In this document: positions 42,601-56,892 of the stretch, in pieces
Position numbering within the stretch: position 1 is the stretch's first letter
Layout: the number at the start of each line of letters is the position of its first letter
NCBI GenBank assembly: GCA_034231615.1
Contig: CM067298.1
Coordinates: 26,120,528 to 26,184,527, forward strand
Direction of reading: 5' to 3'
Length of the DNA stretch: 64,000 nt
DNA from: Meghimatium bilineatum
Lineage: Eukaryota; Mollusca; Gastropoda; Stylommatophora; Philomycidae
Notes under the pieces: generated by a model
What the model was told of the DNA's origin: nothing
The model's input: the letters and a program-made list of their open reading frames with translations, nothing else
The model's database searches: none
Program-made: the position numbers and the translations under genes

Positions 42601-44917
42601 GGTTCCAAATCTGGTTCAGTTGCTGTGACTGCATCAGGAGATAGCTTTTGCATTTCAGAGATCTGTTGCTCTGCAGCTGTCCTAAAACCCTGGCAAAGTA
42701 AGATATACATTACTTCACTAATTAAATGAAAGCTGAGATTCTTTAATAAATACAACATTAATTAGCAAATACAAATGTTAGAATCCATTAGAATACATAA
42801 GCTAAGATCAATTATCATATGAAAAAATTATAATCTTATCACAAATTCCATATTTCTTGACTTCTGAATGTAAATCATGGGTATGGACATTAGCTCATGA
42901 ATCAAGCTTCAAACTTCATAAGGGCATAAGCTTATGAGTCAGGCTTCAAACTTCATAATTAGAATATCTGAAACAGGTTCTCTATTTAATAAGAAATTAC
43001 AATATATCAAGGTCTCTATGTTTAATACAGCAATTTCATTGAGAATGAATTTAATACAGCAATTGCCACATTGACCTGTATTCTATACTAGACTAGTATT
43101 CTATACCTCCAAGAAACCCAAAAGTATGACGAAAGGACAACATTGAACTAAAACAAGATAATAGTTCTAATAGAATTAGGTAATATTGTTTGTGGCTGTA
43201 CTTGACACTACATGGTAGAACAAGGGTGTTGTAAGGAAAGGAAATTTTGCATTGATTGATTTTTACCTTTTGTGTATTGTAATCATAGTGAATAACTCAA
43301 TACTCAAACAGGTCCACCAATGTAAGTATTTAGGAACAATGATAACATCAAAGACATTCAATAGAGAGATAAAAAGCAAAATAGGGCAGCATTCCTATAT
43401 ATATTCTGTAATATGTGCCTGTAATTAGAGGTGAGGAAGTAGTTTATTCAGAGCTACACGTTGCTAAAATCATACTTGAAGTTAATGTTGAAGGTTGTCA
43501 ATTAAGAAAAAAAAAACAGTCATCACGAGATGAACGGTGAATGGCTTGTCAAAGTGTGACATTAAAACAAATGTTAAAAAAATGGAGTTTCATTACTGTC
43601 AAACTATGATGTAGAGAACCCAATCTTAATTGATTTTAACTTTTCTTTTGGGTTGAAGAGCATTTCCAGTCTTGCAATGTTTTCCAACAATCTGTTTAAC
43701 ATATCTATATGTTCATAGAGCCACTTATTCTCTACTCACACTTACTTAAATCTTCATTAGTTCTTCATACACCATTCAAAATCCTATAGGTATTTTAAGC
43801 AGGCATCTATTTATGAAAGTGTCATTTTCTGAATGTTCTCTTCTGCAAGCTTACCACCATATCACCACAATAAGCTAGAATATGATAACATTTGTAGACT
43901 TTTACATTATTTGTCAGGTTTTAAGCCACTATTAAGTAAGATTAATATTAAAGATCCATCTATTAAGATTGTTAATGCTAAGTATTTTTTATACAGGTGT
44001 GAAAGTTGGACACTCAATGCAGACACATAAAGAAGGATTCAGACTTTTGATAACAAGTGTTACAGGCGTTTGTTAAGAAATAGTTATATAGAACACAAGA
44101 CAAATATTGTTGTTCAACAGCAAATAAACAAACCCTGGATTGATAACATCAAATAATGGTCTGGGCGTGATTTTTCTGAACTTCTTTGAATGACTGAGGA
44201 CAGAGCTGTTTGGAGGGAACTTTGTGCTGATGTTTCCAGTGTCGAACCCCTATATTCCTGAAAGGTTATGGGTCTTATTTAAACACATTTTGTATAAGTC
44301 ACAATGCATTCAGCTCCACTTCTAGCTGCATCATCCTTGTTAGCTCTGATATAAAGCATCTTACATATCTTACACTTTTTGGTCACATGTTCTGAACCTT
44401 TTTAGAGTCAAGATCCCATTTTATATTAGCAAAGTGACCTGTGAACTAATTTTATAGAAATAAAGTGATCCATGACACATCTAAAAAGGCACTTTAAGAA
44501 GAAAACATAGAAAATTGGTTTTACAGATTAATATATTTCATTATAATTTTAGCGTAACGCACATTACATGTGATGATTAAATCACTGTAACTTGTTATGA
44601 TGCTTCAAAATTTGCTGTTGAGGTTTTTGCTATGCGAATCTCATGTCGTTCTCAATATTTAATCTGGTAATGACATCTTGACCCATGGTCTGGAATACCA
44701 TGTTCTAGGGCTCTCTGTTGTTTGTATTTTCTCCATCAGATCCTCCTTTTTAGATTTCTGCTTCTGGTAATTTGGGTTTTGTTAATCATAGTTCATTGCC
44801 AATGTTATTCATTTAGTTGTCTTAATTTTCTCTGTTTTCTTTTTAAAGACATAAAATTTAATTTTTATTTGAAGGCAACAAGTATTTGGCCAATTGTATT
44901 TTTTGTATTATGTAGTA

Positions 44918-44950
<33 letters not shown>

Positions 44951-47900
44951 CAATAGTTATAATCAATTAGCTTTTACAAATACTAATAATAATTATTATA
45001 TTCAAAGTTAAAATGATCTAGGAATCATAACTTAATATCACGCAATGAAGTAAAATCATTATAAACAAATAAATCTGACACAAGTGTTTAATAAAGATTC
45101 ATGCTAATTTTTTGAATAAAATAAACTGCCAACAGGTAGCACTGATGATAAACCAAAGACTCACCTCAACATTAAGGTAGAAATATAAGTACTGCTGGCC
45201 TCCACGGCTTGCCATATACTCTGATAAAAAAGTTTATAAGAAAGTAACCATCTGTTGGTGGCTTGTTAGAGATGTCAGAAAAGAAATGCAAAGATAAGCA
45301 GACAACAGAAATTTAAGGGGAGAAAAAAGAGTACATTATTATTCATTAATCAAGGTACAAATTGAAATGGGGTAATGAAATTTTAATAATCACTGGAAAC
45401 ACACAGAAAAGCACACACAATTGAATGTTTCATCCAAATGACCTTTACAAGAACACAAGTAAAGGAAGGCACTGTTAACAATCACATCACATAGCTAGTG
45501 AACAGGAGCACATGCCAGAAGAGGATGAATGATAACAAATAATGCAAAAAGTGGAGGGACAGAGATGAAACGAAATGAAGGAGAATTGACATAACAGAAT
45601 ATTTATATGCAGGAATGATGAGTATTAATACCAAAGTTGTAACCTATTATGAATTGTTGATTACCTATAACTGCTGAACCTGTTCTACAGTAGCTAGCTC
45701 TTCATGGTTTTTCATTCTTTAACTATTTCTTCAGTTTCTAGGGCTCAGAAAGAACTTAACTTCTTGTGGCTGACATCTATAATTATGAGCATCATGATTC
45801 TGTTACTTGTGTCCATTAGGCTAATATTATAAGTTCCTGTCTGTATGGTCTATGTTGTCCAGTTGACATTTTCATAGTTCCAATAAGACTTCTGTTACAG
45901 CCAGGTACATGCAGGTGGTCATGATAATGAGAGAGCAGACAGACTTGCAGCCTTCTTCTTCTGGCCTCAAGCCAAAGCAGATTGGCAGGATATAGTTCAT
46001 AGCATGGAATGTGTTGTGTCATGGCTTATACAGCTTAGCTTTGATATCTGTGCCTTTCGGCCTTACCTTTCAGAGTGCATCATGGTTTAATGGTCACTTT
46101 ATAGGGGTTACTTTCAGCCTTACACTTCTGACTTCACCATGGTTTAGGGGTCATTTTACCCTATACGTGCAAGACAGCAAAAAAGGTAAGTATAGGTCCT
46201 ATTCTTTGCTACTCTTTCAGGTGCCGGCAACACATAGGTTGAATTTGTATCCAATATATGTAGATGGGAAGTATATAATGGACAAAGGAAGTGCACTGAA
46301 ACTGCTTCAAGAGCACCTGCTGATGCAGATGCAGGGATTGACAAGACATCAAGGCTGAGATTATGAGAATAAGACATTAAACATGGAACCAATAAAACTG
46401 GGCACCTATAGGGTAGAATTAGGATACTATTGAAACAGCAAGCAACAGGAATAACTAGCATGCATCCTCAATATTTGCTGGTGGAGACTGAGCACCTATT
46501 GGTCTGCCCCAAGTATAGTGCAGGACCACCTGCCCAAGTAATCATGGGTGCTAAAGTCAGAGATACCAGGTCGAGAAGTGCACCAGTGACCATGGTATCA
46601 CGCAATACAACTAGATAACATGTCTTCACAACAAAATAACTCATTCTTCTTCTTCTTCTGCTCTCTGATAACCAACACAAGAGTTTGTGTTATTTCCACC
46701 CGGGAGCGTGAAGTATGTTGTGCTGCTGGTTTCACAGCGGAGATGCGTTATTTTGCGCCTTTCGGTCCTGCACATCCGTTTTTGACATATAACTCATTCT
46801 GTTATAAATAACCAAATGGTCAGATGGTGTCCGACAAAGTGGATGGTGCCGCAGTAACCTAATGAACAAATAGTCAAGCAAAATGAATTAAACAGGTTAC
46901 TAAAACACTTACCTTGTCTATTAATAAAAATATATAAAAAAGTATATATAAAAAAACATACAATAAAACTAAACAGGAAATCTAGTCATCTATTTTGTTT
47001 TTTATTGTGTTGTTTTCTGTTGTTTGTCTCTTGAAAAAGGTTCAATTTGAGCCAATACGTGAAGAATTATCCTGTTTAGTTTTATTGTATGTTTTTTATA
47101 TATACTTTTTTATATATTTTTATTAATAGGCAAGGTAAGTGTTTTAGTAACCTGTTTAATTCATTTTGCTTGACTATTAACTCATTCTATTACAGTTTAT
47201 GAATCCTACAAATGTGAACAAAGAACAGTAAACATCAGTCAAATATTTGAGACTCATACACATACCAATAAAGGATTGCAGAGCTATTGCATTATTAAAG
47301 ATCTCATCCAGGGTTAACACACACAGACTCTGATACCTCATGCTCTCTGGTTCCTGTAATGTTTTTATAAAATAAACAACCAGATTAATTTAATCTTCAG
47401 TTACTACAAAATGTTCAATGTCTGTGAGTCAAATTACAACGTGAAATGTTTCACAGAATCAGATATATCAGGCCATTAGTGTAAATCAAACAGCGACAAC
47501 AAATTTCCATTCTCTGGACTACATCTTATTGAAAATTTAGTGGGACCATTATTCAGCTATAAGGCAGATGTTTCGTTTATAAATATTTAACACACAAAAA
47601 TTGTAAATATGACAGAAATAGACTTACAGGTACATTTTGGTGGATATTGCATTCAAACTCACAATTCTACACAAAATCACTCATACCATTCAAAATAGAA
47701 TTATTGTCTGAATTCTAATATTGTACATGAAATTCTCATTGTCATGGAAGTTATTACACAGTTGCATTCTGTCACACAGTTGTATTCTATCACACAGTTG
47801 TATTCTATCACACAGTTGTATTCTATCTTACAGTTGTATTCTATCATACAGTTGTATTATATCATACAGTTGTATTCTATCATACAGTTGTATTATATCA

Positions 47901-50900
47901 TACAGTTGTATTATATCATACAGTTGTATTATATCATACAGTTGTATTCTATCATACAGTTGTATTCTATCATACAGTTGTATTCTATCATACAGTTGTA
48001 TTATATCATACAGTTGTATTATATCATACAGTTGTATTCTATCTTACAGTTGTATTCTACCATACAATTGTATTCTACCTTACAGTTGTATTCTATCATA
48101 CAGTTGTATTCTATCATACAGTTGTATTCTATCTTACAGTTGTATTCTATCTTACAGTTGTTTTCTATCATACAGTTGTATTCTATCATACAGTTGTATT
48201 CTATCTTACAGTTGTATTCTACCATACAATTGTATTCTATCATACAGTTGTATTCTATCATACAGTTGTATTCTATCATACAGTTGTATTCTATCTTACA
48301 GTTGTATTCTATCTTACAGTTGTTTTCTATCATACAGTTGTATTCTATCATACAGTTGTATTCTATCTTACAGTTGTATTATATCATACAGTTGTATTAT
48401 ATCATACAGTTGTATTCTATCATACAGTTGTATTATATCATACAGTTGTATTATATCATACAGTTGTATTATATCATACAGTTGTATTCTATCATACAGT
48501 TGTATTCTATCATACAGTTGTATTCTATCATACAGTTGTATTATATCATACAGTTGTATTATATCATACAGTTGTATTCTATCTTACAGTTGTATTCTAC
48601 CATACAATTGTATTCTACCTTACAGTTGTATTCTATCATACAGTTGTATTCTATCATACAGTTGTATTCTATCTTACAGTTGTATTCTATCTTACAGTTG
48701 TTTTCTATCATACAGTTGTATTCTATCATACAGTTGTATTCTATCTTACAGTTGTATTCTACCATACAATTGTATTCTATCATACAGTTGTATTCTATCA
48801 TACAGTTGTATTCTATCATACAGTTGTATTCTATCTTACAGTTGTATTCTATCTTACAGTTGTTTTCTATCATACAGTTGTATTCTATCATACAGTTGTA
48901 TTCTATCTTACAGTTGTATTCTACCATACAATTGTATTCTATCATACAGTTGTATTCTATCATACAGTTGTATTCTATCATACAGTTGTATTCTATCTTA
49001 CAGTTGTATTCTACCATACAATTGTATTCTATCATACAGTTGTATTCTATCTTACAGTTGTATTCTATCATACAGTTGTATTATATCATGCAGTTGTATT
49101 TTATCACACAGTTGTATTCTATCTTACAGTTGTATTCTATCATACAGTTGTATTCTATCATACAGTTGTATTATATCATACAGTTGTATTGTATCATACA
49201 GTTGTATTCTATCTTACAGTTGTATTCTATCTTACAGTTGTTTTCTATCATACAGTTGTATTCTATCATACAGTTGTATTCTATCTTACAGTTGTATTCT
49301 ATCTTACAGTTGTATCTCTTTATTGCATTGATAACATCTGTAGTCACAACAATCCTCGAAGACTACATTATACTCACATCTGTTCATTGTATTACAGATC
49401 ACTATTACAGAAAAATTTAACGACTATTTATGATGGAATTTTCAGCTGTGCTTCTTTCATTCTCTTCATGGATCGAGCGATGTCAACTCTTTTCATGTCA
49501 ATTAGAGCCAGAAGATGACTGAAACAATTGTTCCTCTGACACAATTATTTTTCTACTTCCTCTTTACAATGTATATTTTTGTACTGATAAGGACAGCATA
49601 CACATACTTAGATGGGCAGGAATTTTTATACAGTGGCAAGTTGTCATTGAACTTTTATTGTCAATATTTTACATTTGGCTTATTTACAAACTAAAGACTG
49701 GATAAATCTGTTACAGAGAAACACCATACTCAGCTTATAAACAGATTGGCTTATATATGGTAATTTTTATATCAGGATTTTATTCTCCTTTCATTCTTGT
49801 GCACAACCCCCCCCCCCCCCAATGAAATTATAATAAACAATTGTGAAGTGAAGAAACTTTAACACCCCCCCCCCCCTCCCAAAAAAAATAATTTGAGGCA
49901 TTGTAATGTGACCATGCCAAAAGACCATGTGGAATGTCTTTTGGCCTTGGTACATGCTTGATTTTGCCAGTACTAAGTGAGACAGCTTGATCTATGATGG
50001 GTCAAAACCCTAATGTGTGTTGTTTGTTCTGAAGTATTTGATTGTCTCACTAGCCCCTTCCCCAATATAGAGCTGATAAGAGATGCTGTATAGCCATCAA
50101 CAAATTCTTCATAAAATATGGCTGTGCTAAAAGATGCAAATATTTATGTTTGCCTTTTTTACAGAAATGCTACCTTGTAGACAGGTTTAAGACTGTCATA
50201 GGCTAAGGAATGCAAACCCAAACAAAATTCCTGCTACAATTAGATGTTAGTTTGAAAACTAAAAATATTGCACGTTTTTTATAAACTAGCAGCACCAAGT
50301 TTGTAGAAAGGAGAAGGGTGGTGGTGTTTGTGTGAAGGAGACAAGAAAATAGAATATGACATCAAGTGCTAAGAAACCAGTATAATCATCATCAAATCCA
50401 TAATCCTTCAGGATTGTAGGAGTGTCACTCTGGAAACACCAGCACAAAACTTTTGCCATGCCTCTCTGTTCTCAGTTCTTTTATTCATTATGATATTTAT
50501 GTGGGCAAATAGATTTGCTTCTTGGTGCCCATCTCCTCTCCAAGTTTCCTTGTTTGAGAAAAAATATATTTACATAGCTGAACACCACAATGTAAGGAAA
50601 TTCATTTGTGCATCATTAGGGCATGTGGAGAACAGGTTGTTAGGCATGTGTATGTCACTGCTGGGTTTAGCAGAGACTTGTTCTAGTTCACACTTTTAGG
50701 GTCAACCATTGAGTGGTTTGTTCTTTAAAAAATTCCCAACTGGGAAGCAAGGAAAATAATGAGAAATAATTAGCTAAGTTACAAAGATAAATCTAAGTGG
50801 CAATAATAGAGAAAACATAATTTAATAAATTTATTTCATACATTAATTTACATTATGTCATGATGAAAGGACTAAAGTAGTCTATGTTTTCTTTTGCATA

Positions 50901-53900
50901 CGTTCTCAAACTCCTGCAGATTAGCAGGATATAGTGCATAGAATGTAATGCATTGTATCAGTGCTTACAGCCTAGCTGTGATGACCTCACTTTTCAGCCG
51001 GACACATCTTCTGGGTCACTTTGACCCTATAAATGATGGAACAGTAAACTACATCCCAAAACCTCCTTAGTTGCCTCTTACGGCATGAATGGAAGGTAAA
51101 AGTGTTGCTATTCTTTGCTCCCTTTTCAGATCTCTGCAATTCATAGGCTAATATAGTGTTGAAAAGACTGTACATACTACAATAATTCATAGAATTACAA
51201 CAGAATCAACATACATCCATGATCTGTTCTGAGACTGGACCATCCAAGAGACGTCGGATTCTCATATCACAGGTATCACGGAGAAACATCAGACTGTTCA
51301 AGTTCTGCTTGATGGCAGTATCTTTATGATGAAATTACTAGTGTTAGTCATGCTATATTGATTACAGGTGGGACTGCAGTCAACTGTATACTAAAAGATA
51401 GTAATAATAATCTTTTCTCTCGACTGATATACAGCACTAACTGTCTTAACTGCTTTAAAAAAACTAAATAATTTTGTCATAGACGTTTTATTACATCATG
51501 TAGTTGCCTTCATCTAATTGAGAAAAAGTAACTGACTAAAGTAATAATATAACTAGATAAAACGTGTCAGAAATGAACGGGTGTCGAGGCCCAGGTTACA
51601 GTGCATGAGCTCGTCCAGTTACACTCAAAACCACAAGACATTATTATATACACAGATGGCTCAGTTAGAAGAAATACAAATAAAAGATGTGGAGTTTTGT
51701 TGTCTACAGAAATGGCATGAAGTTGGTTGAGAAATCTTCTGCATACTCCACTGTCACATCAAGCATGAGGATGGAGATAGAGGGAGTTACAGCAGCACGT
51801 AATTGGTGGATAACTGATACATCAACACACTCGATAATACTCAGACTCTCAAAGCATGCTGTGCAAGATAGAAAAATTCACGCTGAGAAAAGAATGATGG
51901 AATTTATTGAATAACTCAATTGTCCAGAGCATTACATGGATATACTGCCATGGTCATGCTGGGGTCAGAGGAAATGAGAGTCTACTTATTGGCAGGGAAT
52001 GTGGTGATAGATGGCACAATACTGAAGATATTAAAATAGTACTTACGTAGATAACAGGTGATGAAGTTTTACTGTCTTCTTTTATTGAGAAGAGGTAAAG
52101 CAGACTTGATCATCATCATCATCATCAAGTGCCATCTCCGCAATGAAGGTTGGCTGCAATGTATCTCCAACATCTCCTGTCTCTTGTTTTGGTGGTGCAC
52201 TCTGCTAGACTGTAACCTGTCCATCGTGTAATGTTACTCTCCCACGTGTATCTCTGCCTACCTCTTGCTCGCTTCCCTTTGACTTTACCCTCAAGTAAGG
52301 TCTTCAATAGGGTGTCATGTCTTTTAATGTGTCCAAAGTCTTTTATTTGCCTGATCTTTATTTCTCTTAGTAGTTCTTTCTTCATATTAAGTGTCTTTAG
52401 CACCTCTTTATTTGTTTTCTTCTCTTTCCATGATGTTCTCCCTATTCTTCTATATAGCCACATCTCAAAGGCATCAATTTTGTCTTCTAATTGTTTAGAC
52501 TTGATCAAGGCAGTAATAAATGCATTTCAAGATGAAGATGATGTCAATGAGGTTGAGAACATACACATAAAGAGAATGTCAAGAAATGGGATTGTCTTGT
52601 CTTGAGAGGAGGAAAGGAAAAGCAATTTTGTTGGAAAGTCCAGAAGCTCACACAATCAACACCTGACTGGGACTCTGATCCTACATACACTGGGATAGCT
52701 GCTGGAATGGAGAGTGAAGCCCTTATTGGAGTGCCAAAGTGATGCTAGTTTTTAATCAAGAATCTAATTACCAAAGACTTCAACTCTAACTTTTGTCCTA
52801 CAGCAGGTAGGACCCTACAGCATTCGATCAATGTATGTTGCAGTGAGTGGACACAAAATGTGTCTTTCTGTGTATGCATGTTATCACTGCTAACTACTCC
52901 TGCCTTAATTCTGACCTGGACACATCTAAATCCAAACTTTTCCACCATCTCCAATACCTTACTACTAACAACTCTCTTCTTTACTCCCTTATCCAACTCA
53001 TCATCCACATTCTCAACAGACTACTATATGACTTTATGTGTACTCAACACAACCATAAACTTAACCTTCTCCCCTTGTGGACTCTTCACCTCAGCCCTAC
53101 CCTAACACTCAGGTTGTCTAGATTCCACCATCAAGTGATGAGGATGTTGCCCTGCGTATTGCTCGTGCCAGTGCAGCATTCGGGAGCCTTCATGCCGGCG
53201 TCTGGATCAGACGTGGTCTCGGTATGACAACTGGGTTGGACGTGTGCCGTGCAGTGGTTCTGCCAGCGCTGCTTTGTGCTGCGTCGTCCTGGGCTGTCTG
53301 TGCGAGACACGCTCGGCGGCTTGACTCTTTTCATCTTTGGTGCCTGTGAGACCTCGTGGAAGTGCGTTGGTGGGGGTCGTGTGCCAGATACGGAAGTTCT
53401 TCAGAAGTCCCATGTGCAGGGCATCTGTGCAATGCTGACTGGGTCCTGACTCCGCTGGACTGGCCACATCATCTGTGTGCCAGACAAGCGGCTTCCAAAG
53501 AGATTGTTCTATGGGGAATTGTTCGAAGGTGGACGTTCAAGTGGAGGGCAGAGGAAGCGCTCAGGGGTCGCCTGAGAAGCTGTCTCGGGAACTGTGGCAT
53601 CGGTCCTGGCTCCTGGGAGACTGCAGCACTTGATCGCTCGGTATGGCACACTCAATCGCTGCTGGCATTGCGAAATTTGAAAGGGAGAGAGCACTGCGGG
53701 CAGTCCGCAGGCGCAGGAGGTAAAGGGACAGACCCGTAGATCCTCCTACCCCGAACTTTCAGTCTTCCTGCATGCACTGCGGTGGAACTTTCCGTGCACG
53801 AATCGGACTCATCGGGCATCTACGAACTCACAAACTAAATTAGTTAATTACCAATTTTATATATATATATATATTTCAGCGCATGTAATGTTTTTTTTCT

Positions 53901-56822
53901 TTCATGCCATGCTCATCTTCGCTTGGGAAGGAGGAACATCATCATCAGATTCCACCGACATAGACATTTCTGACAGTGAGATTTCCATCCTCAGCAAGGA
54001 GCTTAAGTTTATACCCCTCTGTCCTGCATATGATTGTTACACTCTTATGCAAGATAAACATTAGTTCCATCTGCGCTTGTTCTATGGTTCCACTTCCAGG
54101 ATAGTTAACTGCCAGAGCAGTTCTCCAACATGGATGATATATTCTCCCAGTATGCGACCCTCAAGCATGACTGGAAGCTAAGTCTGCCACATATCGAACC
54201 CTGGGCCACTGCATCGAGGGCAACCAGCATAACATCAAATATCTCCACTTCAGATGCTTCAATATCTTCCTGGAGTCTCTTGCCCTTAGGCAGTTTCGCA
54301 GTTGTAACGGCATTGTCATCAAGCTGACTGATAAGGGGAACACTATTTCCATCTTGCATAAGGACCTCTATCGGCAAAAGTGTCTGGGAACCTTGTTCCA
54401 CAAGGTAAATATATGCAAGAAAAACCCTATTTTATACCATAATAGTACTGTCTACCACTGTCAAGGGCGTGACAATTGACACCCTGTCTCATTGAAAGTA
54501 CTTTTGAGTAAGAGTAATACTACCTAAAACTCACAACTCCTTCAATCCTGGAAGCCCTATTGTCTCTGCTTGTTCATGACCAATGGAACACACTCTGATT
54601 TCCTGGATAGTGTATTTCAGCCATTAGTGGAGCAACTCCAACATTCTTCAAAGACACTAACCATGTCATGTCTATCTTGGTCTCTATTTCACTGTTCCAT
54701 GTTCACACTTATCATCTCCTTTTACTTGATGTCGGCTCCCTGTACACCTACATACCACTCAGAGGAACTTAAGGCTCTGAAGTTCTTCCTTGAAAAGCAT
54801 CCTCATCTCTCTGTACCTCTACTCTCATCCACCTTGCGGAGCTTGTGCTCACTCAACTCCTTTGAGTTTGATGGGCACTTCTTTGACCAAATCAGTGTTG
54901 TCACCCTGGGCTCCATGTTGGGACCCAGCTATTCTTCTGTGGTAACCTATACTCTGACAGGGTCTTCGGGTCTATCCTGTTTCGAGTGTGCATCCAATCC
55001 AACCAATAATACATCAATTTATAGATGTGTTATCTGAAAGATGAAATATGTCTAGTCATTATGATACTGTGTTTAGGTTCAAAGCCAGCACTCTAATCAC
55101 ATAGCCATGATGACCCACAGGACAATAGAATTAAATGGATATATGTTCAAGAATCAACATTCTGTCCAACTTTTAAAAATTATATTCAGTATATACAAAT
55201 ATTTAATGTCCTTCTTGAACACGTTTACAACTGATTAAATATAACTACTTATTAACTGTATAAAATATATATTTATATCTAATGCTAGCTTTAAAAGACA
55301 AGTACTAACCATCACTTCCACCAGTGTCCTTTGATCTCCACTTAGCAATATCACTATCAACTTTGGCTCTCACTGCTTCCAGTTCCTCCATAGAGTAACT
55401 GGAACGTATCACTGTTAGAAATGTCTCACGAGTAAATGAGGTTTCATAGCACTGAAATATGAAATAGTGGTCAAAGGTTATCAGTTCAAAGAGATTATAT
55501 TTTTCACTAAATGCTAAAGTTAGATGACCTGGTTACTTAACCAATGGTCCAATTCTTAAAATATTAACTTTAACACACTCTCATGACTTGTCTAGGGGGT
55601 CACTGAATGGTCATTATCTGAACTAATTTGTAAAAATGTATAATAAGATAAGTTAGCTAGTTAGTCAACAGATCACTTTTACTGTACAGCAAATCATCAG
55701 CCCATATGTCCACAGATCTCCTCAAGATATCAACCAGTATTTATTGACTGACCACAAAACTCTGTGTTGGTTTACCAGTCTCCTCTGGTTACCTATATAA
55801 TGCTCTTGTTTAGTCATCCCATCTTGAAATGATGTTCCTATTGTCTGCTCAAGATTGCAGATTCACAAGCATTAGTTACATCTGTCACTCAACTTATCCC
55901 ACGAAAGGCATTCAGAATATCATACCTTGTTCTTCATCATAGTCACAGCACCAGAAAGCCTATTAGTGTACTCCTTTCCTTGGATACAAGCATGCCCTGA
56001 CACAAATATGAGGCTTATTCTTAAAAGCGTAGACTGATTTACTAACTCCCACCACTGCTTGTGTGCCCATGTAAATGATACTCCTAAAATGTATGTTAAA
56101 ATGTACAATCAACAACATTTCTCTAAGAAAAAAAAAACATCCTTGGACAAAGCTTTTTCATTTCTGTTGTAGGTTGCTAACATGGAAACAAATGTTGTAT
56201 GAAAGTGGGCCTCAAAAGAAAATATGTTGAGAACCACTGCTATAAAGTACTCTAGCAGAACCACAGGAAACTATCCACTAACAGATATTCAAAGATACCC
56301 ATGCTGATGAAATGCAGGATCACCACCCGTGTTAAGATCAACTTATATAAATCGTTGGTTTTGTCAATATTTCTATATGGTTGTGAGACCTGGACTTTAA
56401 CAGAGGATTTAGAGAGAAGAATCCAGGCGTTTGAAAACAAATGCTACAGACGTATGTTTAGTGATTGCCATCCGACCTTCCTTATGCAGTTAAAAGGGCC
56501 TGGTCAGATTTAGTTTCCAACCTCTGATGGCTGGACTAAGACCCATCTCCACATCAAGGAGCTGGCATTGATGGGGTCTGTTGGGGTGTCTTTGTGTATT
56601 TTTTGTACAGGAGTCCAGGGAAAGGGGCTTTTAAGGGCAAGTTGGCCAAGGTTCAAAGGGTTAAACACTTAATTTTTCTGAAACATATAAACTTACCAGC
56701 CAGGCAATGTATTGATTAATATAATCTGGATCTGATAGCAAGTCTATTGTGGGCAGGAATATTCCACTGACTAGAACTTCCTGTGAAATACAAATTGTAT
56801 ATACATACATACATTACATATA

Positions 56823-56892
<70 letters not shown>

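Noticed and set aside
47744..49420. Plus-strand frames of 536 and 558 codons as a Cys/Ser/Ile-rich or Gln/Leu/Tyr-rich protein gene
   Set aside because: They are translations of an 18-bp DNA repeat lacking stops. Several frames on both strands are open, there is no splice or start context, and they lie within an SNX13 intron.
49795..49925. hAT element between the two poly-C tracts
   Set aside because: No CAGTGG-type ends or 8-bp duplication could be found; only the homopolymer tracts are certain.
54570..55037. A 155-codon frame as a host gene
   Set aside because: It contains Penelope-like RT motifs and joins with neighbouring frames only through frameshifts.
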